A stretch of DNA of 64,000 bases from Pseudacidovorax sp. NFM-22 (GTDB taxonomy: Bacteria; Pseudomonadota; Gammaproteobacteria; Burkholderiales; Burkholderiaceae_C), in contig NZ_JACBFY010000002.1 in assembly GCF_021401245.1 (NCBI RefSeq), forward strand, positions 62,001 to 126,000, written 5' to 3'. Below, piece after piece: positions 8,948-17,608 of the stretch. The notes under the pieces are model-generated. The model did no database searches. It worked only from the letters and a program-made list of their open reading frames with translations, and had not been told where the DNA came from. Each line of letters opens with the position of its first letter. The stretch's first letter is position 1. Position numbers and translations under genes: made by a program.

Positions 8948-10239
8948 GTCTCCTGGTCGTGGATCGTTGTCGTCGGCGGTGCGGCGGCCCGCAGCCATTG
9001 GCCGGTGAGGAAGCGCGAGCGCGGGCCGGCGACGAAGGCCAGCAGTGCCTGCGCGGCGGCATCCACGCCGGGCCCGTCGATGGCCAGTGCATTGATGCGA
9101 ATGCCCTGGCTGCCCCATTCGGCGGCCAGCGTGTGCAGCAGCATGCGGGCGGCCGCCGGATCGCCGGCCTGCGCCCAGGGCAGCGCGGGCATCGCGGCCG
9201 GCACCAGCAGCGTGAGGCTGGCCTGGGCCGTGTGCGCGTGCCGGAAGCGCCGTGCGGCGGCCTGCAAGGTCGCCAGCCACTGGCCCGGCGCGGCCGTCAT
9301 CAGGCTCGCATCGAGCACGGCCGGATAGCCACCCGTGCCGGTGGACGTGCCGGCGTCGCGCGGCGTGCAGGCCATGTCCAGCGGCGGCAGCGGCGCCTGG
9401 GCCGGTGGCAGCGGCTGGCTGCCGCCGGACACCGACGAGCCGCCATCCAGCACCAGCAGCTGGCCCGACAGCGGCCGGGCGCCCTCCCCTGCCAGGAAGC
9501 ACAGCGCCTCGGCCATGTCCTCGGGCTCGGCCATGTGGCCCAGCGGGATCTTGGCCGTGGCCTGCGCGGGCACCAGTCGGCCGCTGTCGATCAGCTGCTG
9601 CACCAGTTCGGTCCGCACGAAGCCCGGGGCCAGCGCGGTGACCGTCCAGTCGGGGCGCGCCTGCGCCAGGGCGGCAGTCTGGGCGATGAGGCCGGCCTTG
9701 CTGGGGCTGTAGAGCCCGCGCCAGGGAATCGCGCGCAGGCCCGCGCCGGAGGCCACGTTGACCACGCGTGCGCCAGGCCGCAGGCGGTCGGCGCAGGCTT
9801 GCACCAGCCGCGCAGGCGCATCGAGGTTGAGGGCCAGCAGCCGCTCGCTCCCAGCGTTGAGCGCATCGCGTCCGCCGGCCGACATGCCGGCGTTGTTGAT
9901 CAGCGCGTCGAGCGGTGGCATGTCCGCGCCCAGCGCGGCGATCTGCGCGGCGTCGCACAGGTCGACGGGGTGGATGCGCGGCGACGGCGCATCGGCCGGC
10001 CAATCAGCAACGAGTTGCGCGAGGCGCGAGGCGTCGGCATCGACCAGCACGCAGTGCCAGCCGTCGCGCGCGAGCCGCAGGGCGGTGGCGCGGCCGATGC
10101 CGGCTGCTGCGCCCGTGACGAGCACATGCCGCGACGCTGCGGCGCTGAAGGGCCCGCTGGCCGCGTTGGCCAAGCCGCTTCCAGCCTCGTCTCGGCCGGG
10201 CCCGTTGTTCGGCGCGTTCGGGTGCACGCGGATCGTCAT
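8944..10239 (-). CDS. Double-length SDR: active dehydrogenase half plus degenerate SDR-like half
   Basis: 431 residues, against about 250 for a normal short-chain dehydrogenase. The first half is a full SDR: cofactor motif VTGAAAGIG, INNAG, serine in VVNVASGAG and catalytic YSPSK, ending with LSGQLLVLDGGSS. The second half (from about residue 285) resembles an SDR that has lost its glycine motif and YxxxK, but keeps the tail pattern: LHTLAAEWGSQGIRINALA, then FLTGQWLRAAA. It may be a built-in dimer with one dead subunit. It sits between the NTF2-like and Bug genes with ATGA overlaps at both ends. Likely role: oxidation of an alcohol intermediate of the operon's pathway. Confidence 0.85.
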   Translation of the reverse strand: MTIRVHPNAPNNGPGRDEAGSGLANAASGPFSAAASRHVLVTGAAAGIGRATALRLARDGWHCVLVDADASRLAQLVADWPADAPSPRIHPVDLCDAAQIAALGADMPPLDALINNAGMSAGGRDALNAGSERLLALNLDAPARLVQACADRLRPGARVVNVASGAGLRAIPWRGLYSPSKAGLIAQTAALAQARPDWTVTALAPGFVRTELVQQLIDSGRLVPAQATAKIPLGHMAEPEDMAEALCFLAGEGARPLSGQLLVLDGGSSVSGGSQPLPPAQAPLPPLDMACTPRDAGTSTGTGGYPAVLDASLMTAAPGQWLATLQAAARRFRHAHTAQASLTLLVPAAMPALPWAQAGDPAAARMLLHTLAAEWGSQGIRINALAIDGPGVDAAAQALLAFVAGPRSRFLTGQWLRAAAPPTTTIHDQET

Positions 10240-10793
10240 CCGCGCGTCGGCGCGTGCAGCGCCGCCAGCAGCGCATAGATCGGATCGGCCGGCGCCATCG
10301 CCGCCGTCGGCTGGCGCATGCCGAAGAGCTGCGCATCGCCCTGCGCCAGCTCGGGCCGCGCGCGCTCCTCGATCCAGTCGTACACCACCGTGCGGTCGGC
10401 GACGCGCCATTCGCCCTGGCGGCGCTCGAAGCGGTCGACATAGCGACCGCAGAGGAAGGTCTCGCGCCCGGGCTGTGCCGCCGTCGATTGCAGTGCGAGA
10501 AAGCTGCTCTCGACCGCCGCCGTGTCGCCCGCCACCTCGATCAGGATGTTGCTGATCTGGTGCACCCGCCGGCCGCCCTGACGCAGCTTGGCGAGCGCCT
10601 GGTCGATGAAGCCGGTGGCGCTGCCCTTCCAGGCGCCGTGGCAGTCGGTCGCATCGGGCCAGTAGGCCGAGCGCAGCGCCGCCTCGTCGCAGCGGTCGAT
10701 GCCGCGGCAGTAGCGGTACAGGCAGTCGCGGATGGCCTCGCGGTCCAGCAGCGTCTGCAGCGCGGCTGTGGCGTCCTTGAAAGGGGCATTCAC
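10236..10793 (-). CDS. NTF2-like/SnoaL family protein
   Basis: 185 residues from a GTG start. The pattern LLDREAIRDCLYRYCRGIDRCD followed by a later WRVADRTVVYDW is typical of the cone-shaped SnoaL_4 group, used as aromatic dioxygenase small subunits, isomerases, dehydratases or hydrolases. No catalytic pair can be assigned with certainty. I chose GTG at 10793 because the frame further upstream runs into the REP repeat; there is no strong ribosome site. The stop overlaps the start of the double SDR. Within the operon it could isomerise or dehydrate an intermediate. Confidence 0.8.
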   Translation of the reverse strand: MNAPFKDATAALQTLLDREAIRDCLYRYCRGIDRCDEAALRSAYWPDATDCHGAWKGSATGFIDQALAKLRQGGRRVHQISNILIEVAGDTAAVESSFLALQSTAAQPGRETFLCGRYVDRFERRQGEWRVADRTVVYDWIEERARPELAQGDAQLFGMRQPTAAMAPADPIYALLAALHAPTRG

Positions 10794-10800
10794 CGGCGGG

Positions 10801-11349
10801 CTACTCTGTCTTCGACCGTTCGGGCTGAGCTTGTCGAAGCCGGGTCGCATCGTCCGCCTGCGCGCCGCCCTGCCCTTCGACAAGCTCAGGGCGAACGGAT
10901 GAGAGCGCGGGGCGAACGGATGAGGGCTCAGGGTGAATGGATGAAGCCTCCGTGGCCATCGGTGCGGCATTCGCAGGCGGCGCACGCCGGAAGAGCTGCA
11001 CCACATGTCCCTCGGGGTCGCGCAGCGACAGCACGGCGCCGTGCGCTCCCATGTCGCGCAGGCCGAGCACTTCGCCACCCGCCGCCGCGATGCGCTCGGC
11101 GGCACCATCGAAGTCCGCGACCTCGAACACCATCACCGCGCCCGAGGTGGCGGGCGCCGCCTCCTCGCGGCAGGCGAGCGAGACATTGCCGCCGCCCACG
11201 CCGTACTGGTACCAGCGCTCGCCATCGGCGAACTTGAGCGACAGGCCCAGGGCCTCGCTGTAGAAGGCATGCAGCGCGGCCGGTTGCTCGGCCACCAGGT
11301 AGACGTTCTGCAGCCGCGTCGGCGCGAAGGCCTTGGACGGCGCGCTCAC
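10801..11349 (-). CDS. VOC/glyoxalase-fold protein with repeat-derived C-terminal tail
   Basis: 182 residues. The first 130 form a single VOC domain: LQNVYLVAEQPAALHAFY, a central VMVFEVADFDGA and DPEGHVVQLFRR. One VOC half normally pairs with another to hold a metal ion. From about residue 135 the frame enters REP repeat DNA, giving a low-complexity tail with repeated SSVRP and a final RLRQAQPERSKTE, so the last 45 or so residues are probably not functional sequence. It lies in the operon between an SDR and the NTF2-like gene; its start overlaps the SDR stop. Function unassigned: isomerase, epimerase, hydrolase or dioxygenase are possible. Confidence 0.8.
   Translation of the reverse strand: MSAPSKAFAPTRLQNVYLVAEQPAALHAFYSEALGLSLKFADGERWYQYGVGGGNVSLACREEAAPATSGAVMVFEVADFDGAAERIAAAGGEVLGLRDMGAHGAVLSLRDPEGHVVQLFRRAPPANAAPMATEASSIHPEPSSVRPALSSVRPELVEGQGGAQADDATRLRQAQPERSKTE
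10816..10898. repeat. Inverted REP pair (BIME-like) inside an operon
   Basis: Two 24-base elements face each other: 10816-10839 begins CCGTTCGGGCTGAGC and its partner 10875-10898 ends AGCTCAGGGCGAACGG; they differ at two positions after reverse complementing. Degenerate further copies of the GCGAACGGATGA end follow to about 10942. The same element occurs at 36423-36446 and 36517-36540. Such palindromic units stall exonucleases or bind gyrase in other bacteria; here they supply codons for the VOC C-terminus. Confidence 0.85.
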
Positions 11350-12113
11350 AGCGAGGTCTCCGAGGCACCGCCGTCCAGCCGCAGCACTTCTGCATTGAGA
11401 AAGCGGGCCTCGTCGCTGGCGAGGAAGACGATGGCGTCCGCGATGTCCTGCACCGTGCCCAGCCGGCCCAGCGGCGTGCGGGCGATGCGCCTGGCATCCA
11501 GCTCGGCATTGCGGTTGCGCACCGTGCCTTCGGTGGGCACGGCGCCGGGTGCCACCGCGTTGACGCGGATGCGGCGTGCGCCCAGGTCAGCCGCGGCGGC
11601 ACGGGTGATGCCCAGCACGCCGGCCTTGATGCCGCTGTAGACCACCGAGCGCATCGGCGACTTGAAGGCCGCGACGGAGGCCACGTTGACGATGGCGCCG
11701 CCCCGCTCGGCATCCATGGCCTCGGCCGCGGACTGGATGCCCCAGATCACCGACTTGAAGCCGATCTCCACCATGCGGTCCATGACCTCGGGCGTGATCT
11801 CCGCCACCGTCTGGTAGCGCACCCAGGCGGCGTTGTTGACCATCACGTCGAGCCGGCCGGCGTCGGAGGCAAAACGCCGCACCGCCTCGCGCATGCCGTC
11901 GCGGGTGGAGACGTCGCAGGGCAGGCCGATGGCCTGGCCGCCCGCGGCGCGCACCGCCGCCACGGCGTCTTCCACGAACTCGGCCTTGAGGTCGTTGATG
12001 CCGACGACGGCGCCGCGCGCCGCCAGGGCCAGCGCCGTGGCACGGCCGATGCCGTGGCCGGCGCCGCTGATGAAGGCCGTGCGGCCCGCCAACGAGGAAA
12101 GGAATGCGGTCAT
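11346..12113 (-). CDS. Short-chain dehydrogenase/reductase
   Basis: 255 residues, the usual SDR length. Cofactor motif ISGAGHGIGRA at residues 15-25, NNAAWVR in place of the common NNAG, serine in VNVASVAA, and catalytic YSGIK. The ending LNAEVLRLDGGAS is typical. The Asn-Asp in VVGINDLKAE after the second strand suggests NAD preference. Its ATG overlaps the stop of the acyl-CoA synthetase gene, and its stop overlaps the VOC start. Likely oxidises a hydroxyl group in the same pathway as the second SDR. Confidence 0.9.
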   Translation of the reverse strand: MTAFLSSLAGRTAFISGAGHGIGRATALALAARGAVVGINDLKAEFVEDAVAAVRAAGGQAIGLPCDVSTRDGMREAVRRFASDAGRLDVMVNNAAWVRYQTVAEITPEVMDRMVEIGFKSVIWGIQSAAEAMDAERGGAIVNVASVAAFKSPMRSVVYSGIKAGVLGITRAAAADLGARRIRVNAVAPGAVPTEGTVRNRNAELDARRIARTPLGRLGTVQDIADAIVFLASDEARFLNAEVLRLDGGASETSL

Positions 12114-14248
12114 GCGTGAACGTCCTTCTGGGTCTTGGAGGTGGGCACCAGCAGCGCATCGAGCGCGAAGGCACCCTGGCCGGCGTCCAGCACCACCAGC
12201 GGGTTGATGTCGATCTCGGCCACATCGTCCGCATGCCGGGCGGCAAAGCGCGACAGCGCGGCGATGGCCTGGGCTGCGGCGGCCACGTCGGCCTTGGGCC
12301 GGCCGCGCGCGCCATCGAGCAGCGCGAAGGATTGGAGCGAGCGAAGCATGGCCTCGGCACCCGCCGCATCGACCGGTGCGGGGCGCAGGGCCACGTCCTT
12401 CCAGATCTCGGCATGGATGCCGCCCAGGCCGACCATGACCATGGGCCCGAAGACCGGGTCGGTCTTGGTGCCGAGGATCAACTCGCAGCCGGCCGGCGCC
12501 ATCTGCGCCACCAGCACGCCGTCGATGCGGGCATGGGGCGCCTTGTCGGCCACGCGGGCGAGCAGGGTGTCGTGCGCGTCGATGAGCTGGCCCTCGCTGC
12601 GCACGCCCACCACCACGCCGCCCACCTCGGTCTTGTGGGCGATGTCGGGCGACACGATCTTGAGCACCACCGGAAAGCCGATGGCGCGCGCCGCGGTCAC
12701 CGCCTCGTCGCGCGTGGTGGCGACCACCTCGCGCAGCACCGGCAGGCCGGCGGCGGCCAGGGCTGCCTTGGCGCTGGCCTCGGTGGCGAAGGCCTCGGCC
12801 GTGAGGGGCGCGCGTGGCATCGTTTCGGCGGTCGGTTGTTGCGCAGACTGCGTGCCCAGCGTCGCCAAAGCCGCCACGGTGGCGCAGGCGGCGTCGATGC
12901 CCTCGATGGCCGGGATGCCCAACGCATCGAGCTGCCGCCGCACGTCCGCCGGTGCCCGGGCGCACAGCACGATGAGCCGCTGCGGATGCCGCTCGCGCAT
13001 CTGCGTGAGCGCGGCCAGGAAGACGTCGCGCAGCCGCGGCACATGGAAGGCGTTGGCCGACTGCAAGAGCAGCGTGTCGCAGACCGGATCGGCGGCCACC
13101 GCGTCCAGCACCTGGGCCAGCACTTCGGGCCGGCTGGAGACCTGGGCCGTCATGTCCACCGGATTGGCCGGCGCCGCAAAGGCCACCGCCTGCAGGATGC
13201 GCTGCTGGGTGGCCTCGGCGAGGCGCGGCAGCGTCAGGCCCTCGGCACTGGCCGCATCGGCCAGCAGCACGCCGAAGCCGCCCGAGGCCGTGAGCACCGC
13301 GATACGCCGGCCCGCGGGCAGGCGGACTTCGCCGAGCACGGCCAGCGCATGGCCCACGTCCAGCAGTTGCTCGATGCTGGGCACGCGCAGGGCGCCGCCC
13401 TCGCGCAGCACGGCGTCGAACACGGCGTCGGAGCCCGCCAGCGCGCCGGTGTGCGAGGCCGCGGCGGCACTGCCCGCTTCGGAGACGCCCACCTTCAGCA
13501 CCACCAGGGGCTTGCCCGCGGCGCGGGCCAGGGCCATCGCGCGGCGCAGCTTGTCGCCGTCGCGGCAGGTCTCCATGCAGCAGAGGATGACGCGGGTGCC
13601 CGGGTCGGCCGCGGCCGAGGCGATGGCATCCGCGATGTCCACGTCGCATTCGTTGCCGGTGGTCAGCATGCGGCTGATGCCCAGGCCCCGCTCGGACGCG
13701 AGGCGCAGCGTGTAGCTGCCCAGGTTGCCGCTCTGCGAGACGATGCCCACGGGCCCCGGCGCCGGAAAGGCGGACTCCAGCGCCACCGAGAAGGTGGCGA
13801 TGCTCCTGGCCGGCACGCCGATGGCGCCCAGGCAGTTGGGGCCCACCACCCGCAGGCCCGTGTCGCGGGCGATGCGGCCGATCTCGGCCTGCAGCCGGGC
13901 CCCGGCCTCGCCCATCTCGGAGAAGCCCGCCGAGAGCACGACGGCCGCCTTCACGCCGCGGGCGGCGCAGTCGCGCACGGCCTGCGGCACGCCCTCGGGC
14001 GGCACGGCGATGACAGCCAGCTCGGGCGCCTCGGGCAGCGCGGCCACGTCGGGATACGCGCGCAGCGATTGCACCTCGGCCGCCTTGCGGTTGACCGGAT
14101 AGATCGCGCCGGCGAAGCCGTACTTGCGCAGGAACTGCAGCGGCCGGCCGCCGATCTTGGTCACGTCGTCGGACGCGCCCACGATGGCGATGGAACGCGG
14201 CGCGAACAGCGCCTCCAGGCCGTGGCCAACGTCGAGCGCGGCGGTCAT
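12110..14248 (-). CDS. ADP-forming acyl-CoA synthetase
   Basis: 712 residues, single-chain fusion of the two subunits. The N-terminal CoA-binding Rossmann part starts APRSIAIVGASDD; VGPNCLGA and VSQSGNLG follow; SHTGALAGSD carries the histidine that is phosphorylated in this family; the C-terminal ATP-grasp part begins near residue 500 and includes VLKIVSPDIAHKTEVGG. It makes an acyl-CoA from a free acid, CoA and ATP, giving ADP. The ATG has GGAGGTG 6 bases upstream. Next to acyl-CoA dehydrogenases and an enoyl-CoA hydratase it should activate the acid that enters beta-oxidation. Acetate, feruloyl and other acid ligases share this fold, so the substrate is open. Confidence 0.88.
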   Translation of the reverse strand: MTAALDVGHGLEALFAPRSIAIVGASDDVTKIGGRPLQFLRKYGFAGAIYPVNRKAAEVQSLRAYPDVAALPEAPELAVIAVPPEGVPQAVRDCAARGVKAAVVLSAGFSEMGEAGARLQAEIGRIARDTGLRVVGPNCLGAIGVPARSIATFSVALESAFPAPGPVGIVSQSGNLGSYTLRLASERGLGISRMLTTGNECDVDIADAIASAAADPGTRVILCCMETCRDGDKLRRAMALARAAGKPLVVLKVGVSEAGSAAAASHTGALAGSDAVFDAVLREGGALRVPSIEQLLDVGHALAVLGEVRLPAGRRIAVLTASGGFGVLLADAASAEGLTLPRLAEATQQRILQAVAFAAPANPVDMTAQVSSRPEVLAQVLDAVAADPVCDTLLLQSANAFHVPRLRDVFLAALTQMRERHPQRLIVLCARAPADVRRQLDALGIPAIEGIDAACATVAALATLGTQSAQQPTAETMPRAPLTAEAFATEASAKAALAAAGLPVLREVVATTRDEAVTAARAIGFPVVLKIVSPDIAHKTEVGGVVVGVRSEGQLIDAHDTLLARVADKAPHARIDGVLVAQMAPAGCELILGTKTDPVFGPMVMVGLGGIHAEIWKDVALRPAPVDAAGAEAMLRSLQSFALLDGARGRPKADVAAAAQAIAALSRFAARHADDVAEIDINPLVVLDAGQGAFALDALLVPTSKTQKDVHA

Positions 14249-14305
14249 GCGGCACCTCCGCGGCAGAACACGCCGGCATGCCGCCCGCGGTGGCGCGCGG
14301 TCCGG

Positions 14306-14424
14306 CTCCCTCTCCCCTTGCGGGAGAGGGCGGGGGAGAGGGGACTGGGGCCTTCGCAGGGCGCAAGGTCGTAGGAAGGCAGTCGCCCCCTCTCCCCAAC
14401 CCCTCTCCCGCAAGGGGAGAGGGG
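14306..14424. repeat. Inverted pair of CT-rich palindromic elements
   Basis: Element 14306-14343 (CTCCCTCTCCCC then TTGCGGGAGAGGG) and element 14386-14424 (CCCTCTCCCGCAAGGGG near its end) are inverted copies separated by about 40 bases. Each can fold alone (CCCTCTCCC against GGGAGAGGG) and the two can pair with each other. They sit between the acyl-CoA synthetase and enoyl-CoA hydratase genes of one operon, so they may damp or protect the downstream message. Confidence 0.85.
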
Positions 14425-14497
14425 CTCGTGCCGCCTCGCGGTGCCACGACGCATCGCGCCGGGACGAAGGCCGGTCAGTGCTGATCGACGCACCATC

Positions 14498-15259
14498 TCA
14501 TCGCCCCTTGTAGACCGGGGGACGCTTCTCCAGGAAGGCCTGGCGGGCCTCCTTGGCGTCCTCGGTACGCGACAGCGCCATGGTGAAGTTCTGCTCCACG
14601 CGGTAGCCGTCGCGCTGGGGCATCAGGTCCATCATGTTGGCGGCCTGCTTGGCATAGGCCACGGCCAGCGGCGCCTTGGAGGCGATGTCCTGCGCGATCT
14701 CCATGGCCAGCGGCATCAGCCGCTCGGCCGGCACCACCTCGTCGAGCACGCCGCGGCGGTACAGCTCGGCGGCCGAGACCTTCATGCCGGTGAAGAACAT
14801 GCGCCGCGTGAACGAGCGGCCCACCAGCGTGCGCAGCATCGAGACGCCGCCGGCCAGGCCGACGTTGATCTCGGGCATGGCGAAGGTCGCGTCCTCGCTG
14901 GCCAGGAAGATGTCGCAGGCCGCCATCAGGCCGAAGCCCGCGCCCAGCGCCGGGCCGTTGATGGCCGCGATCACCGGCTTGGCGCATTCGCGGATGGCGT
15001 TGCCCGTCTCGCGCGTCCAGCGGTTGTGGTCGAGAAAGTCGCCGGCCTTGTCGGCGTTCGGCCGGTCCTTGAGGTCCGCACCGGCGCAGAAGGCCTTGCC
15101 GGTGCCGGTGAGGATGGCCACGCGCACGTCGCTGCGTTCGGAGATCTCGTCGAAGGCGGCGATGAGGTCGCGGCGCGAGGCGCGGTCGAGGGCGTTGACG
15201 GGCGGCTTGTCCAGCCGCACGACGGCGATGTATTCGGAGACTTCGAGGTGGATGCTCAT
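14498..15259 (-). CDS. Enoyl-CoA hydratase/isomerase (crotonase family)
   Basis: 253 residues. The oxyanion-hole segments are visible: FCAGADLKDR and INGPALGAGFGLMAACDI, with MPEINVGLAGG following, where one glutamate matches the catalytic position. The C-terminal MALSRTEDAKEARQAFLEKRPPVYKGR is the usual tail. It hydrates an unsaturated acyl-CoA or, in some relatives, isomerises or opens a ring. The ATG overlaps the acyl-CoA dehydrogenase stop as ATGA. The gap of about 250 bases to the next operon gene holds the inverted CT-rich repeats. Confidence 0.92.
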   Translation of the reverse strand: MSIHLEVSEYIAVVRLDKPPVNALDRASRRDLIAAFDEISERSDVRVAILTGTGKAFCAGADLKDRPNADKAGDFLDHNRWTRETGNAIRECAKPVIAAINGPALGAGFGLMAACDIFLASEDATFAMPEINVGLAGGVSMLRTLVGRSFTRRMFFTGMKVSAAELYRRGVLDEVVPAERLMPLAMEIAQDIASKAPLAVAYAKQAANMMDLMPQRDGYRVEQNFTMALSRTEDAKEARQAFLEKRPPVYKGR

Positions 15260-16371
15260 CGCGCGCTCCCAGGGAGGGTGTTGGCAGAAGAAGGGGTGGA
15301 GGAAGCGGGGGCCGCATGCAGCAGCACGGCGAGCTGGGTCAGCCGGTCGCCGTAGCGGAACTCCGAAGCGATCAGCCGCTGGGCCAGGCGGGTGGCCAGC
15401 ACCTCCTCGCTCAGACCCATGCCGCCGTGCATCTGGATGGCCGCCTCGGCCGCGGCGCGCGCCGTCTCGGCGATGGAGAGCTTGGCCAGCTGCAGCGTGC
15501 GGCGCAGCTGGGGCGCGCCCGACTCCTGCGCCTGGAAGGCATGCACCACCAGACCCTGGGCGCACTGCGCCTTGACATACATGTCGGCCACGCGGTGGCG
15601 CAGCACCTGGAAGGTGGCGAGCGCCACGCCGAACTGCCGGCGCTCCTGCAGGTGGGTGATCGTGTGGCGGATCAGTGCGGCCTGCGCGGCGACCGTGTCG
15701 ACCAGCGTGAGCAGCAGGGCCGCGTCGCCCGTGTCGGCCAGCGCGGCGCGCAGCGGCTCGCCCTGCGCCAGCAGCGCCGTCGCGGGGACCGACACGCCGT
15801 CCAGCCGGAAGTCCGCGCCCTGCCGGCCTTCCATGGTGCGGTAGCGGGCGGCGGGGGCGCCGATGCGCTCCGCATCGACCAGGAAGAGCGCGGGTGCGCC
15901 GTCCAGCGTGGCGACGGCCAGCCAATGGCTGGCGGGCAGCGTGGCATCCACGCCGTCCACGCGGCCGTCGAGCACGAAGCCGCTTTCGCTGCGCACCGCC
16001 CGCAGGGTGCTGTCTTCGGGCAGGGCCGACAGCGCGGCCAGCGGCGCGATCTGCACCTCGGACTCGGCCACGGCCTGCAGCCAGGGCCCGGCCACCTCGG
16101 CCGGCGCGGCACGCAGCAGCAGCGGCACCACGGCGCAGGTCTCGATCACGGGCAGTTGCAGGCCCTGGGCGGCCAGGCCCTCGACCACGCTGGCGAGGTC
16201 GGCCAGCGTGCCGCCAACGCCGCCGTCGGCCTCAGGCACCAGCGTGGCGGTCCAGCCCAGTTCGCGCACCGGGTCGCCGGGCAGGGTGGCACTGTGCACA
16301 TGGTCCTGGGCAAAGCGGTCGGCCGCGTCGAAGAGCATGCCGGGGAAGAGCGGGGAGAAGTGGTTCGACAT
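15256..16371 (-). CDS. Acyl-CoA dehydrogenase, divergent subunit
   Basis: 371 residues. The C-terminal four-helix part is clear (RRQFGVALATFQVLRHRVADMY and IQMHGGMGLSEEVLATRL), while the N-terminal part lacks the usual FAD signature of the type EPxAGSD; around the expected place the sequence reads SALPEDSTLRAVRSES. Adjacent gene pairs with one normal and one degenerate chain form alpha2-beta2 dehydrogenases in steroid and other bulky-acid catabolism. It starts 4 bases after the neighbouring dehydrogenase stops, which fits a heteromer. Substrate unknown. Confidence 0.88.
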   Translation of the reverse strand: MSNHFSPLFPGMLFDAADRFAQDHVHSATLPGDPVRELGWTATLVPEADGGVGGTLADLASVVEGLAAQGLQLPVIETCAVVPLLLRAAPAEVAGPWLQAVAESEVQIAPLAALSALPEDSTLRAVRSESGFVLDGRVDGVDATLPASHWLAVATLDGAPALFLVDAERIGAPAARYRTMEGRQGADFRLDGVSVPATALLAQGEPLRAALADTGDAALLLTLVDTVAAQAALIRHTITHLQERRQFGVALATFQVLRHRVADMYVKAQCAQGLVVHAFQAQESGAPQLRRTLQLAKLSIAETARAAAEAAIQMHGGMGLSEEVLATRLAQRLIASEFRYGDRLTQLAVLLHAAPASSTPSSANTLPGSAR

Positions 16372-16375
16372 GGGC

Positions 16376-17539
16376 TCAGGCTCCCAGCAGCGCGTTGGCG
16401 ATCACGTTGCGCTGCACCTCGGAGGTACCGCCGGCGATGGTGCGGGCGCGGGTGAACATGTAGTTCTGGATCCAGGTGGCAGCGGGCAGCTCCTCGCCGC
16501 CGGCCTCGGCCAGGAAGCGGTGCGCGGCCTCGGGGCCGACCGCATCGAGGGCGATGGTGGTCAGGCGCTGCGCCACGTCGGCGCAGGTCATCTTGATGGC
16601 CGAGGGCTGCACGCCCAGCGGCCGCTGGTGGATCAGGTCGTCGGTGGCACTGGCCATCATCACGCGGGCACCCTGCAGCTCGGCCTCGCACAGCAGCAGC
16701 TTGTGCTGCAGCACGCCGAAGTCGCGCCGGATGCCGGCCGCCTGCGCGGCCTGCTGCAGCAGCGCCGAGACCTGGCGGTGCATCAGTGCCAGCCGTGCCA
16801 CGTTGGCCGGGGGCAGGCGCTCGCGCTCCAGCAGGAACTTGGCGCAGGTCCAGCCCTTGCCCTCCTCGCCGATGAGGTTGTCGGCGCGCACGCGCACCTC
16901 GTCGAAGAAGACCTCGTTGAGGTGGTGCCAGCCGTCGATGGTGCGGATGGGCCGCACGGTGATGCCGGGCGTGTCCATGGGCACCAGCAGCAGCGAGATG
17001 CCCTCCTGCTTCTTGGCCTCCTTGGAGGTGCGCACCAGCATGTAGATCATGCTGGCCTCGTGCGCGTGGGAGGTCCAGATCTTCTGGCCATTGACCACCC
17101 AGTGCTCGCCGTCGCGGCGGGCGCTGGTCTGCAGCGAGGCCAGGTCGGAGCCCGAACCCGGCTCCGAATAGCCCTGGCACCACCAGTCCGCGCCATCGAG
17201 GATGCGCGGCAGGAAGCGCGCCTTCTGCTCGGGCGTGCCGAAGCGGATGATGACCGGGCCGATGTGGCCCAGGCCATGGTGGTACAGCGGCGGGCAGTCG
17301 TTCTCGGCCATCACCTCTTCGAAGATCAGGCGCTGGCGGATGTCCCAGCCGGTGCCGCCGACTTCCACCGGCCAGCTGGGTGCGCCCCAGCCGCGGTCGT
17401 TCAGGATCTTCTGCCAGGCCTGGTATTCGCGCTTGGTGATCTTCTGGCCGGCGGCCACCACGGCCCGGATCTCGGGCGGGCAGGCCTCGCGGGCGAAGGC
17501 CTCCAGTTCACGCCGGAACGCGGCGTAGTCGATGGACAT
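16376..17539 (-). CDS. Acyl-CoA dehydrogenase, canonical subunit
   Basis: 387 residues with the full family signature: GYSEPGSGSDLASLQT for FAD and substrate, VNGQKIWTSHAHEA, RIGTP-type helix and the C-terminal IAGGTSEVQRNVIAN. It introduces a double bond next to the thioester of an acyl-CoA and passes electrons to electron-transfer flavoprotein, which is not encoded here. Paired with the divergent dehydrogenase downstream it probably forms one heteromeric enzyme. The spacing to the flavin reductase gene is about 70 bases without a clear promoter. Confidence 0.92.
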   Translation of the reverse strand: MSIDYAAFRRELEAFAREACPPEIRAVVAAGQKITKREYQAWQKILNDRGWGAPSWPVEVGGTGWDIRQRLIFEEVMAENDCPPLYHHGLGHIGPVIIRFGTPEQKARFLPRILDGADWWCQGYSEPGSGSDLASLQTSARRDGEHWVVNGQKIWTSHAHEASMIYMLVRTSKEAKKQEGISLLLVPMDTPGITVRPIRTIDGWHHLNEVFFDEVRVRADNLIGEEGKGWTCAKFLLERERLPPANVARLALMHRQVSALLQQAAQAAGIRRDFGVLQHKLLLCEAELQGARVMMASATDDLIHQRPLGVQPSAIKMTCADVAQRLTTIALDAVGPEAAHRFLAEAGGEELPAATWIQNYMFTRARTIAGGTSEVQRNVIANALLGA

Positions 17540-17608
17540 CGTGTCTCCTCGTCTCTCTCATTCGGACCGCCCCAGGCGTACGGGCCATGGGGGCGGAAGG
17601 GGCGGCAC

